Assembly (NCBI GenBank): GCA_964035545.1
Contig: OZ037767.1
Span: 24,943,128-25,007,127 of the forward strand
DNA from: Bugula neritina
Taxonomy: Eukaryota > Bryozoa > Gymnolaemata > Cheilostomatida > Bugulidae
Reading direction: 5' to 3'
Length of the DNA: 64,000 nt
In this document: piece by piece, positions 1-14,255 of the stretch
How positions within the stretch are numbered: position 1 is the first letter of the stretch
How the letters are laid out: every line of letters begins with the position of its first letter
Notes under the pieces: model-generated
Databases searched by the model: none
Told to the model about the DNA's origin: nothing
What the model saw: the letters and a program-made list of their open reading frames with translations, nothing else
Position numbers and translations under genes: made by a program

Positions 1-588
1 CCGAAGATTTGTTCCTTCCTGTCTATTCTTTGCTGCCATGGAAAGTTTGTGCTTTTTTTACAGTTCATGAATTTTATTATAGCATCAGAATTATTTTATT
101 TTTTCAAGGAATAAATTATAATTTTTAGTAGGTGAGTTTACAGGAAATTGAGTTTTGTTGCAGCATGTATAGATAGGATTTATAATATGCTATTAAAAAC
201 TCTGATGAATGTCTCATGTAAATGATTATTATGAAACTTGACCTGACAAAGCATTGAATTGTATGTGTATATGCTTTTATGCAATACTTTTAAATCAATC
301 TATAAGTACATAAAACAGAACGTTGATTGTCTACTGCAACAACTGGTATATTTTTAGAACATCAAACAATTATTTGTTATGAACATACAACTAAAACTAA
401 AGAAAAACCAATTTGCTGTTACAGGCTGGTCATCAATTCTGTAAAAATTTAGCGCAAATGTTATTTTATTACTGTAAGAGTTGTCTACTCTAGATTTGTT
501 GGTCTGGGTGATGTCGATTTATTACTGAAATGTATTGCTAAAAATGTAGTACAAACCATGTTTTTATGCTTAAGTAACTTTTACCCTC
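1..588. other. Non-coding flank of the retrotransposon
   Basis: AT-rich sequence with no reading frame of note and no recognisable RNA gene. Its last bases, 589-593, are the left copy of the target-site duplication of the adjacent retrotransposon. If the element is removed, this flank is continuous with the sequence after 5135. It may be an intron or the end of a gene lying outside the window, but nothing here shows that. Confidence 0.5.
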
Positions 589-593
589 ATCAC

Positions 594-738
594 TGTTGTG
601 TTGTTTGACTCGCGATTATTCACCGCGAGACTCGTTGAGCTCGGGGATTTTCCTACTAGCTAGAATTGAAATAAATCACGATAATTATCAGCTTAGACTC
701 AATCCAACTTTGTTGTACTCTTACGCACCAATCACACA
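594..738 (+). repeat. 5' LTR, 145 bp
   Basis: Direct repeat identical to 4991-5135, starting TGTTGTG and ending ACACA. It contains an AATAAA at 670-675 that could serve as the polyadenylation signal in the 3' copy (5067-5072). A short GC-rich inverted repeat, CTCGCG at 609-614 and CGCGAG at 624-629, could form a 6-bp stem with a 9-base loop near the LTR start. No clear TATA box is visible. Confidence 0.95.
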
Positions 739-757
739 TGGTGGCAGCAGTTAAAAC
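739..757 (+). other. Putative primer-binding site
   Basis: The sequence immediately after the 5' LTR begins TGGTGGCAGCAG, with no gap. LTR elements place the complement of a tRNA 3' end here, and TGG is the complement of the universal CCA end. I cannot name the tRNA from this stretch. Confidence 0.5.
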
Positions 758-762
758 TAATA

Positions 763-3700
763 ATGGGCGATGAAGAAGTTCAGCAACAGATAATTGTGCA
801 TAGGAATGCACCCAGAATCGAACCACCAGGTGAGATCGTTTTGAATTGTGAGCGTGAGCAAAACTTCAGAAGATTTAAAAGCCGGTGGCAGTCGTTTTAC
901 ATTCTGTCTAGACTTTCGGAGGAAAGTGATGAGTACCAGAGAGCATTGCTATTATATACAATTGGTGATGATGCATGCCGAGTGGTAGAGTCAAGTCACA
1001 AATATCAGAATGATAAGAGTCTAGCAGCGATAATAGACATTTTGGAGCAATACTGTGTAGGAGAACGAAATATAGTGCACGAACGTTATAAATTTAATAC
1101 AAGGTGTCAATTACAAGGAGAGAATTTTGATGCTTTTTACTCAGAATTACGTGCGCTAGCAGATAAATGTGGCTTTAATTACCGACCTGCCACTGATGAG
1201 GCACCAGCACCATTTGATGAGATGCTGAGAGATCGAATTGTTTTAGGAATTAGAGATGACTCTCTTAGAAAGAAATTGATTTCTCAAGGTAACACTTTAA
1301 CACTAGACCAGGCAGTACGTATTTGTAGGAGCAGTGAAGTCACTTCAACTGTGATGCAAAGTGTAACAAAAGGAGCAAGCTCAGGGTCTGTAGATGCTAT
1401 AAGTAAAGCACAAAGCAGCTACCCTAAATATAAGCAAAGCAAACCAAGTCATACACGCAAGCAGGGAGGTGCTGTCCAGCTGCCAGTTAACTCTCAGATG
1501 TACAAGCCTACAAACAGCCAGGATCATTGTAAAAGGTGCGGTAGGGAACCACATTCAAAAGCGGAATGCCCAGCTAAGGATGCTCAATGCAGGAAGTGCA
1601 AGAAAGTGGGCCACTTCCAGCGGCAATGCAGAAGTAGATCCATCCAGGAGGTGACCGAAGCAAGTAATGACGATGGTATAATGTTCACAGGAGAGTTCAA
1701 AATAGAAAACCTAACTGTGGATGCTTGGAAAGCCGAAGTAGCAGTAAATGGTAACTGTACTACTTTCAAGCTCGATACAGGGGCAGATGGCACAGTAGTC
1801 AGTGACAAACTACCTTGGCTGTCTACTATTTCACTGCAAACTACAGGAGTCCGCTTGTATGGACCTGGAGGAAAGCAACTCCAAGTCTTAGGAACTTTTG
1901 AGGCAGATCTTCAATATAAAAGTCAGAAGTACAAGGAGACAGCCTACGTAATTCAAAATCAGTCAACCTCTCTACTCAGTAGAACTGCTTGTGAAAAGTT
2001 AGGACTGATAACATGCCAAGTAAAGCAGCAAGGGGAAATAACCAAAGACGTCCACACAGGCTTCTCAAAGCTATTTGAAGGCCTTGGAGCACTCAAGGGA
2101 TACTCATACAGAATATCACTAATTCCAGATTACCAGCCAACATGCATCTACACTCCAAGGAAAATTCCCATTCCATTACGAGACAAAACTAAGAAAAAGC
2201 TAGATGAGATGGCGCAACAAGGAGTTATCTCTCCCGTAACAGAAGCTACAGAGTGGTGTAGTGGAATGGTCCCAGTCCTCAAACCATCAGGAGATGTACG
2301 CGTCTGTGTGGACCTGACTGGCCTGAATAAAGCAGTTAGAAGGGAAATCTATCCAATGCCAGCAGTCGATGAAAGTATTGGACTGTTGGGGGCAAGTAAA
2401 ATCTTCTCAAAGCTGGATGCCAATAGTGGGTTCTGGCAAATACACTTGGACAAGGAGTCAAGAAAACTGACTACCTTCCTCACACCTTTTGGCCGGTTCT
2501 GTTTCAACAGACTTCCATTTGGCATATCTAGTGCACCGGAGATCTTTTCTCGAGCTATGTGCAGACTACTAGGCGACATAGAGAATGTCATCTGCCACAT
2601 GGACGATATTCTAGTTCATGGTGAAGATGCAGAAAGCCACGATAAAACCTTAAAGCTGGTTTTAAGCAGACTGGAAGAAGCAGGACTCACATTGAATGAA
2701 GACAAGTGTGAGATTGGCCAAACTCAAGTGAAGTTTTTAGGCCACATTATAGATGCTAAAGGAGTCAGCCCTGACCCGGATAAAGTCGCATCAATACGTG
2801 ACTTTCCAGCCCCTACCTGTAAGACAGAGTTGAGACGACTAAATGGTATGCTGAATCAGCTAGCTAAGTTTATCCCTCACCTGTCTGAAATCACAGCTCC
2901 CATGAGAGAGTTACTGAAGGAAAGTAAGGCTTGGACATGGAATCAACCTCAAGAGGAAGCTTTCCAAAAGGTAAAGCAAACACTGATGTCTGCTCAGGTC
3001 ATAGCACACTATGATCCCAAGCTGAAAACAATTGTTGCCACTGATGCTAGCAACACTGGACTTGGAGCTGCTATGTTTCAAATACAAAAGGATGAGACAA
3101 GGAGGCCAGTATACTATGCATCAAGGTCTTTAACCTCAGTGGAACAAAATTACGCCGCAATAGAAAAGGAGGCATTGGCAATGGCTTGGGCATGCAACAA
3201 GCTTGATCAGTTTTTAAGAGGATTACCTTTCACTCTAGAGACGGATCACAAGCCTTTGGTTAGGCTTATGGGTGTAAAAGACTTAGACCAAGTGCCAGCC
3301 AGGATTCTCCGATTGAGACTGCGGCTCATGAGGTATGCTCCAAAAATAGAGTATATCCCAGGGTCTCGCAACCACGTAGCAGATGCATTGTCGCGAGCAC
3401 CCTCTGGTATACCATCTCGCATAGATGTGATGCTGGTTGAAGAGCTAGAAGCTAGCACTTCCATTATACCTTCGATAGATCCGATGATCGAAGAAATCAA
3501 GGAGGCACAACAATTAGATGCTGTGTGCCAAGAGGTCCAGAATCTCATCATAAAAGGATGGCCTACATATAAAACAGATGCCCACACAGCAGTACACCCT
3601 TACTGGGATGTCAAAGGACATTTGACACAATCTAAAGGCCTTCTCTTATATGATCAGCGGCTAGTCATCCCTAGCAACCTAAGACTAAAACTGCTTGACC

Positions 3701-4320
3701 GCATTCACCAGGCCCATCAAGGAATAGTAAAATGCCAGGCAAGAGCCAGAAGAGCTATCTGGTGGCCGGGAATGTCTAAACAAATAAAAGAAATGGTACA
3801 GGGGTGTCGACAGTGCAGAATTAACTCACCGACCCCGGTGGAGCCTCTGCAGCCATCCACCTTGCCGTCTAAACCCTGGATAAAGTTAGGTGCAGACCTG
3901 TTCGAGTTCCAGAAAAAGAACTATCTGTTAGTGGTCGATTACCATAGCAGATACATAGAAGTTAGGAGATTAGACTCACTGTCTTCAGCATTCACTGTGG
4001 ACAAAGTTAAATCCATCTTCTCAACTCATGGAATTCCCGAGGTAGTCATTTCTGACAATGGACCTCAGTTCAGCTCTAGGGAGTTCCAAGAATTTGCCAA
4101 GAGTTATGGTTTTCAACACGTGACCAGCTCTCCAAAATATCCAAAAGCCAATGGCGAAGCTGAGAGAGCGGTAGGAACAGTAAAGCGTCTGTGGAGCAAA
4201 ACTACAGATCCATACCTAAGCCTATTAACCTATAGAGCTACCCCACTCGAAAACGGATTCACTCCTTCAGAACTTTTGATGGAACAGGCTACTTCGAACT
4301 ACTCTACCCTCCATGCCTGA
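763..4320 (+). CDS. Gag-Pol polyprotein of the Ty3/gypsy element
   Basis: A frame of 1185 codons starting 24 bases after the 5' LTR. Gag occupies about residues 1-250. Two CCHC zinc knuckles lie near residues 256-290. The aspartic protease DTGA motif begins at D338. Reverse transcriptase carries an HMDDIL active-site box with M613. An RNase H aspartate (ATDAS) is near residue 761. Integrase shows an HHCC zinc-binding motif (H982, H985, C1015, C1018) and a D,D35E triad (D1045, D1098, E1134). All catalytic residues looked for are present. The frame ends early at 4320 in the integrase C-terminal region; what should follow continues in another frame from about 4286. Similar proteins are often annotated 'K02A2.6-like'. 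The encoded enzymes copy the element RNA into DNA and insert it into the host genome. Confidence 0.95.
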   Translation: MGDEEVQQQIIVHRNAPRIEPPGEIVLNCEREQNFRRFKSRWQSFYILSRLSEESDEYQRALLLYTIGDDACRVVESSHKYQNDKSLAAIIDILEQYCVGERNIVHERYKFNTRCQLQGENFDAFYSELRALADKCGFNYRPATDEAPAPFDEMLRDRIVLGIRDDSLRKKLISQGNTLTLDQAVRICRSSEVTSTVMQSVTKGASSGSVDAISKAQSSYPKYKQSKPSHTRKQGGAVQLPVNSQMYKPTNSQDHCKRCGREPHSKAECPAKDAQCRKCKKVGHFQRQCRSRSIQEVTEASNDDGIMFTGEFKIENLTVDAWKAEVAVNGNCTTFKLDTGADGTVVSDKLPWLSTISLQTTGVRLYGPGGKQLQVLGTFEADLQYKSQKYKETAYVIQNQSTSLLSRTACEKLGLITCQVKQQGEITKDVHTGFSKLFEGLGALKGYSYRISLIPDYQPTCIYTPRKIPIPLRDKTKKKLDEMAQQGVISPVTEATEWCSGMVPVLKPSGDVRVCVDLTGLNKAVRREIYPMPAVDESIGLLGASKIFSKLDANSGFWQIHLDKESRKLTTFLTPFGRFCFNRLPFGISSAPEIFSRAMCRLLGDIENVICHMDDILVHGEDAESHDKTLKLVLSRLEEAGLTLNEDKCEIGQTQVKFLGHIIDAKGVSPDPDKVASIRDFPAPTCKTELRRLNGMLNQLAKFIPHLSEITAPMRELLKESKAWTWNQPQEEAFQKVKQTLMSAQVIAHYDPKLKTIVATDASNTGLGAAMFQIQKDETRRPVYYASRSLTSVEQNYAAIEKEALAMAWACNKLDQFLRGLPFTLETDHKPLVRLMGVKDLDQVPARILRLRLRLMRYAPKIEYIPGSRNHVADALSRAPSGIPSRIDVMLVEELEASTSIIPSIDPMIEEIKEAQQLDAVCQEVQNLIIKGWPTYKTDAHTAVHPYWDVKGHLTQSKGLLLYDQRLVIPSNLRLKLLDRIHQAHQGIVKCQARARRAIWWPGMSKQIKEMVQGCRQCRINSPTPVEPLQPSTLPSKPWIKLGADLFEFQKKNYLLVVDYHSRYIEVRRLDSLSSAFTVDKVKSIFSTHGIPEVVISDNGPQFSSREFQEFAKSYGFQHVTSSPKYPKANGEAERAVGTVKRLWSKTTDPYLSLLTYRATPLENGFTPSELLMEQATSNYSTLHA

Positions 4321-4816
4321 AACCCGAGTGGTTCACAAGCCACCAAACATTGCTGAGAAGGAACAACACATAAATCTAAGGACCATGAATAACTACAACC
4401 AACGGCACAAAGCCACTCTGTTGCCTGAACTTTCTCAAGCTTCACCCGTCTATGTCAGAGACACTAAGAAACAGGGCACAGTTCTGGCAAGTGTAGCTCC
4501 ACACTCATACACGGTTAAAACTGAAACAGGAGTTATACGCCGAAACAGAAGTGCGTTGGTAGATCTTCGGGAAGAGGACCCCGTGGTGCTTGAACCAAAT
4601 GCTCCTCCGCCGGTTCCTATGGGTGCAGAGGTGCTTGGTCCAAAAGCTAACAAAAAAGCCAATCCATCAGGAACGCAGGCACCCGGAAAATTGGTCGCAG
4701 AGGGCTCGGGTACGTCTTTAACCCATACAGCCAGTCTAACGGTTCCGGGTAGGTTTTGTGCTCTATCCAGAGAGCGAAGATTGCCCCGGAGATTTGATGA
4801 CTATGTGATGAATTAA
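4286..4816 (+). pseudogene. Out-of-frame C-terminal part of pol (integrase tail)
   Basis: This frame overlaps the last 35 bases of the main gag-pol frame and runs on to a stop at 4814-4816. An ATG at 4313 is present but is probably not a true start. The product resembles the integrase C-terminal domain of Ty3/gypsy elements: a basic stretch followed by a VYVRD...GTV...HSYTV...G.I.RNR pattern, then a proline-rich tail. The family has this region fused to pol, so a small indel between about 4279 and 4290 has broken the frame in this copy. Programmed frameshifting here is unlikely because it would fall inside integrase rather than between gag and pol. A sequencing indel is the alternative. Confidence 0.8.
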
Positions 4817-4979
4817 CATCCAGACGATCTAACCACAGAGACACTCGTACCTTCTATGGAACAATCATAAAAATACATATTGTCATGTTTTTTCTCACTA
4901 TTGTTAACCTTCACTTACTATTGTCAATCTTAATTAATAGCATACGTGATTACATATAAATGTTTTTTGTAACCCACTT

Positions 4980-4990
4980 AGAAAGGGGGA
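4980..4990 (+). other. Polypurine tract of the LTR element
   Basis: An uninterrupted purine run, AGAAAGGGGGA, directly abuts the 3' LTR. This is the expected primer site for plus-strand DNA synthesis during reverse transcription. Confidence 0.9.
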
Positions 4991-5135
4991 TGTTGTGTTG
5001 TTTGACTCGCGATTATTCACCGCGAGACTCGTTGAGCTCGGGGATTTTCCTACTAGCTAGAATTGAAATAAATCACGATAATTATCAGCTTAGACTCAAT
5101 CCAACTTTGTTGTACTCTTACGCACCAATCACACA
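4991..5135 (+). repeat. 3' LTR, 145 bp
   Basis: Identical copy of 594-738, followed by the target duplication ATCAC at 5136-5140. The AATAAA at 5067-5072 is the likely polyadenylation signal of the element transcript. Confidence 0.95.
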
Positions 5136-8792
<3,657 letters not shown>

Positions 8793-9811
8793 CTGTGCCA
8801 ATTGGTATTAACATATTGTTTGCTCTGATGCAGTGAGAATTTTTTTGATCAGGCTTTACATCTACAAGATGTTTTGCAAATTAAATTGCAGGCTAATCAT
8901 TAAATTTATGGTTCTTCTAATGTTCACTTTTTTCATATGATTTATTTTCATTCATAGATATGTATTATTATTTCTGTATTGACAATGTTAGCCAGTATTG
9001 ACAATTTGAGTAATTATACATATTATTTGGTTATTTGTTTAAAGTATTAATAACTTTTTTATATTTTGCATTGTGCCAGTAAAAACTGAATTCTTTATTT
9101 TGCTGCTATGCTTTAATGGTTGTGTAATAATTAGTCTAACATTTTAATTGATACTTTTCTTAGAATTATAATACAGCTAAATAGATTTATAATAAAAGTA
9201 GCCTGAATTGTTTTGTTAGTTTTTGTTTTCGGAATGTAAAGTTTTATATAAGCATATTGTGAACAATAGGCTGGGAATTATACCACATATTTCGATCAGT
9301 GTAGTTAGTCAAAATAATAATGAGTCGAGATTCGTACTGAAAAATCTTCAATAAATACAGCGGTTTGAAGGGACATTTTATCCAATGGTATTTAAAATAA
9401 AACCAGGCACTTCTTGTTGGTAGTGTGAGACCAAGACTTGTTATGATGAACTTGCAACCAACAACCAGTTGAAGGTTAAGCCTTGACTAAATGCATACCT
9501 ACTAGAAACTTGTAGCATATTCTTGGTAATTTTGAATATATTTTACATCACCATATTTGAGCAAATTACAGCTAAGATTATAAGAATTGGCAAATCAAGA
9601 AATAAATAGCACAATGTTTAAAAAAATAAATGAAGGAAGTTTTCATATGAGTATAAGTAAGGGGAAGCATGTGCATTGAGTTGTATATAACAATATATGC
9701 TGTGAATGCATGCAAAACTATCAAAACCATTTCCAGATCTCAAAGGTTTCTGTACTTAACACCATTGAGAGTTCCCATTCAATCAAAACAATGTCTGAAT
9801 TTGAGAAAACA
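8793..9811. other. Convergent 3' intergenic region of CDC42 and OTUD3
   Basis: AT-rich sequence with no supported coding region. It must hold the 3' untranslated ends of Cdc42 (+) and OTUD3 (-). Several AATAAA-like hexamers occur, for example within AATAAAAGTAG near 9191, so the exact cleavage sites cannot be set. Confidence 0.6.
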
Positions 9812-12800
9812 TCAAACAGTGAGCAATGCAACTTGGGAAACTACCTCAAATATTTCAGAGTCATCGTTATGATTCACGTCGCATTTGTTCAAACTATTTT
9901 CTTTGTGTCTTTGTTCTGCTCTTTTTTTCTTCTCTTTTTTACGATCAGCTTTTGTCATCCGTTTCTAAAGCAAATCATCAAATGCCAAATTAACATCTGT
10001 GTTCAGGTTAGAGAATCATAAGAGTACATTTAGAAAGCGCAGCTGACTAAAAGCCTACCTGAGAATTCTTGGACCAGGTAGGAGTGTCTTCCTCGGCAGC
10101 TTGCGAGGTAGAACTGGTGCTGACACTACCTAAACTGATGTTAGAGTCACGTATACTAGACTTTTCTGATGTAGAAAGCGTAGAGCTGCCCGCACTACTA
10201 TCATTACTTATAGAATCAGATCCACCAAAAGCATTTATATAATCTACAACAAAATTGATGATAATATTATAATATTAGAGATCAAATCACAATTTATTAT
10301 TTTATTTTTCAATGGGCTAAATAGATGATACATTTTTTTTCTGTTCCAATTTCCAAATTATGAAAATAACTTTACATCTTTTTAAAATTTTACATTTTAC
10401 ATTTCAAACATCACATTAAAGGGATCAATAATTTTAAAACTATGTCAGTAAAAACATCAGCAAAAGTCGAGTTAAATGCCGATATTGCAGCACCAATATC
10501 ATTGAATGGCAGTTAATGACTGGTAAGTATGTTGATATGAGTAGAGCATGCATCTATACGTTCCTTGACTAAAACTGTTAAATAACTACATGTCAAGCCA
10601 TGAAGAAAAATAAAAACCTATCTTCAACTAAAAAACTACATAAGAAGCTGAAAAGGTTGGGCATTTAAAAACTATAATTTACAATAAAATGGCACTAAAA
10701 GCACATACAGAGATAGAATAACTGGTACCATACCTATTGTAGTCTCTACGTTGTTATCACAATCTGTAAGACACTGTATAATAAATTCTTGATTCTACAA
10801 ATTTCATCAGACAATCTAATCTATATGTTACCACACAATAGGAATAGCAAAACACAATTCTCTCTCTATAGAATGGTGTGCCAATTACTGCAACAGCAAG
10901 TCAGTTAGTTAGTTAGAATTATTTCATGCTTGTTCATTAATTTATAGTGCCTACGATTTTAAAATCCATATGTTAGGTTTTTCTTTACTACTACAATTGA
11001 AAAATTGAACTTTCTTATTACAAGATCATACAGGAATTATCCTCAACTTAATGAATGCTGCATGAAAATACTTTCCCAGCACTAGAATATTAACATAGTG
11101 ACCAGCATCTTTTACACTTAAACTATAATAAAGCGCTATAGTCAGCATTATTGAGACAGAGAAGTAACTACTTACAGAGCAGCCAGTAGAGAGCTGTATC
11201 TGTTTAATATTAGAGGCATCAGGACTATGACTGGTAGATGCCTAGAGATTAAAAAGGATGTACACATTTAGCAGTTGGCTTGGTTCAATCTACAGCCAAT
11301 TGTTAGCAAACATAACTTACAGGTGACAAAACAGAACACGAAAGTCGCTAACCACTTGCCAACATAAGCCACAATGTGGAACTCATGATACAAATTAATA
11401 TTTCATAGAAATGACATTCCAACTACTACTATATTCATTTTAAATAAAACACACCATGCAACAAGTGAAGTTATAATTTTCTTCAATTACCGGGGATTTG
11501 AATTTGATGAAGGCAGGACTAGCTGATTTATCACCGACTTTTCTAACACTGGAGTAATGCTCTCCATTGTGATAAGTTATATGTAGCTCACGACCGCTAG
11601 GGTTGTCTTCCCCTTCACATTCTATACTGAATGAAGGGGCACTTAGATGGTGTATGACAATAGTAACTTTGTAGAGCCTAGAGAACGCCACTAACGCATC
11701 ATTTCCTGCGAATGTTCCCGGCTTTCTGAGCATGGATACTGTAAAATAGTACCAGGATTTATTAAACAACTCCTTTAGTAAATTTATGAACAAGTCAACA
11801 TACTATAACCTAAACTCTAAAAGCAAGCAGAAAATCTAAGTATATATATTGACCACATGAATATTGTGGAAAACTTTGCTGTTTACTCATTTGTTCAGAC
11901 ATTTTTTTTTAAATGCAACAAAGTTCGACCTTCATTGTCTAATTAGGGCGACCATAACTGCACTTTATATTTTTTCAGATACTGGATTTGCCAAATACTG
12001 TTCAATGAAGCTTTTAGATAAAATCACCATCAAGATAATAATGCTTATAAATTTTGATAAGATTTCCCGCTATTTCTGATTTCATAGAAAAATACAAACT
12101 GTGTAAAAACTTAGTGTAATACTTTAGTTATACAGCTTAGCTACCTAATAGAAAAACACCTCATGTGGGAAGAGACAAGTTTGAAGCTAATTAACCTCCC
12201 AGTTTCATATCAGCTGAGTGCACTTTACTGATTAGATTAAAGTTAGGCAATGCCTTCAAAAGTGGCTGAAGTGAATTTGATTGAAAATCTCACCCACATA
12301 CCTACATTTAATCAAGTCAGTCTTACAATATTGCTGTTTCATTTTTTTTTTCTGCTACATAATCAAAGAAAAGTCAACTTTTTCAAATTTTCAAAGGAAT
12401 CTAGTTAATTTAAGTTCATACTGTGCGATCCACCAAAGAATTTTACATATTTATGACTAGCAAAAGGAAAATTATATTCTTATTCAAGAACTATCCCCCA
12501 TTTATACAAATATCTTACAGCCATTATGACATACAATACAGTGAATATGAGTATTTAAATAAAATTATTTACATAACAAACTCAGCAAATAGAGTAATTA
12601 TTCAATTTAAATGATAAAAGAAGTTGATTAGACTTCAGGAATGGCCAGATAAGTGAGATATCACATATTGAATAGAGACAGACTAACGAGATAAGGCCTT
12701 TGATAACTTAGTGAAATGCATTGCATGAACACCTTTGAAGGTGAATTAAGGAGATGTGATGCCAGGTCCAGATATGAACTAACAAGTTTAAATAATTATA

Positions 12801-13680
12801 TCTCCGTGTCAACTAAACTTTGCAAGCAGCAGCTAAATGTCGCAGTGCAATTTAATCCAAATATGCTCCACCTAATAAAACCTAGTTCTTCAAAATAGAC
12901 CGATTGTGATAAAGCTTTAACAGACCCGGAGAAGTTCTTTATAAAAGAAACCGTTTGACTGTTTCAGCAGCAGAATAATATTTTCAAACTCTTACAATAT
13001 AGCCAATTAATAATACCGTTAGCAAGGCACTTACAATACTTGTCAAAAGATAGTATTGCGTCATCTATGAATGGCGCAAAGTCCTCTTGGTGTGCTTCCA
13101 TGTACTGGCATACTTCCATTCTGAATCGTAAATGTCTGTCAGAACACCCATCTAGCTGGTCAGCCAATGCCCGGAACAGACAATTTCTGCAAGTTTTCAT
13201 ATACTAATTGAAAATATCAAAAGCTTAAGGACACACAGCAGAATAAATACAGTAGAACGGATACGAGGTCACATCCCAAATACATCACTACAGGTGACCT
13301 AATCAGCAGCTTCAGGAATCTTAAGGTTAATGTCCAGCATAAAATTGATCAAGTCCAATCAATAACAAACTTTCAAATTAAAAAGAATCTGCAACTGCCA
13401 CCAGTGTATAAATATGTATTAATAAATGACTTAACATTATTATACACACAGTGCGCTACAAAGTGTAACCATAATTTACCAAACAACCTTACCCATCTGC
13501 TGGGATATCCCGCAGTTCTAATCCCAACTTGTTCAGCTGCAATTTCCAACATGAAAAGTTTTCATCTTCTGACAGATAGGAGTTCTGTTTGCGCTGAGCT
13601 GCATGTGCCTTCCTAATAGCTCTTTCAGCAACTTTTAACTGACTAGATTTCGTCACTGTATATGTTTTACTTCTAGGCAT
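9812..13680 (-). CDS. OTUD3: OTU-domain deubiquitinase OTUD3
   Basis: Seven exons on the minus strand (13680-13493, 13186-13035, 11738-11491, 11241-11176, 10794-10734, 10243-10059, 9964-9812) join in frame to about 350 residues; human OTUD3 has 398. The OTU cysteine-protease core runs from the exon 1/2 junction, where DGNC gives the catalytic C65, through KPGTFAGNDA to GEHY with the catalytic H174. A short helical segment over exons 4-5 (ATGCS-like, then a CLTDCDNNVE stretch) matches the UBA-like part after the OTU domain. Exon 6 is serine/threonine-rich. Exon 7 encodes a lysine/arginine/glutamate-rich tail like that of vertebrate OTUD3. The enzyme removes ubiquitin chains from substrates in the cytosol. 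The last exon is the least certain: a GTAG after TTTGAG at about 9851 could be a further donor. Confidence 0.92.
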
Positions 13681-14255
13681 TGTACTTGCTGAACCTATTA
13701 ATCATGCTAACACCTTGAAATCTAATATGAACAAACACAAACAACAGTATCAACTAGTTGAATAAACTGTATAGGCTTATGGCTGGTTTAAACTAGGCTG
13801 TTTCTAACAAAACCATGAAACTAAGTTTAAAAATTTTCTCTACATGTTGCCTCAAGTTTCTGGTCTATTCTGTATATGCACGGAGTGTAACTAAAATGAT
13901 AACACTTTGGGAGTAGTTCACTTTTATCCATCCCAGCATCAGTAACACTATAGACAACCATATTTCAATAGAAACAGAGCTAAAGTTAAAGCTTGTGGCT
14001 TATTTTTATTAGTTAACTTCAACATTTCAATTTCAAGAAAATGAATACCAATACTACAAATATTTTTCAAATATAGCTAATTGTATTAGAAAGAGCTTCA
14101 CAGCTCTAGTGCAATCTGATACCCAAAGCTGGAACAATTTAGGCCACAACCACAACTCAATTCATAGGAAAAACCTATTCTATCACATGGTTATCTTTAG
14201 GTCATGACCTACAGCCTACAACTAAAAGACAAACTTGAACTTTCATTTTGGGCTA
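13681..14255. other. Upstream region of OTUD3
   Basis: AT-rich, no supported gene. It should contain the OTUD3 promoter and 5' untranslated sequence (the gene reads leftwards), but no clear TATA box or initiator stands out. Confidence 0.4.

Larger units (their letters stand above)
594..5135 (+). mobile_element. Complete Ty3/gypsy LTR retrotransposon
   Basis: A 4542-bp element bounded by two direct 145-bp LTRs (594-738 and 4991-5135) that I read as identical base for base. Each begins TG and ends CA. The 5-bp duplication ATCAC flanks it at 589-593 and 5136-5140. Inside are a primer-binding region directly after the 5' LTR, one fused gag-pol frame, and a purine tract directly before the 3' LTR. 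The domain order is gag with two zinc knuckles, protease, reverse transcriptase, RNase H, integrase; integrase after RT/RNase H places it in Ty3/gypsy rather than Copia or BEL. No envelope-like frame is seen. Identical LTRs imply recent insertion. A frame break near the pol 3' end means this copy is probably not autonomous as written. Very short LTRs are known from the mag lineage, but I cannot assign the lineage without a tree. Confidence 0.97.

Noticed and set aside
4280-4320. Programmed frameshift as the explanation for the pol frame change
   Set aside because: Programmed shifts in LTR elements fall between gag and pol or pro and pol; this one lies within the integrase C-terminal region with no slippery heptamer noted.
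9669-10021. Two plus-strand frames of 67 and 103 codons
   Set aside because: They lie opposite the last OTUD3 exon and intron and show no conserved pattern.
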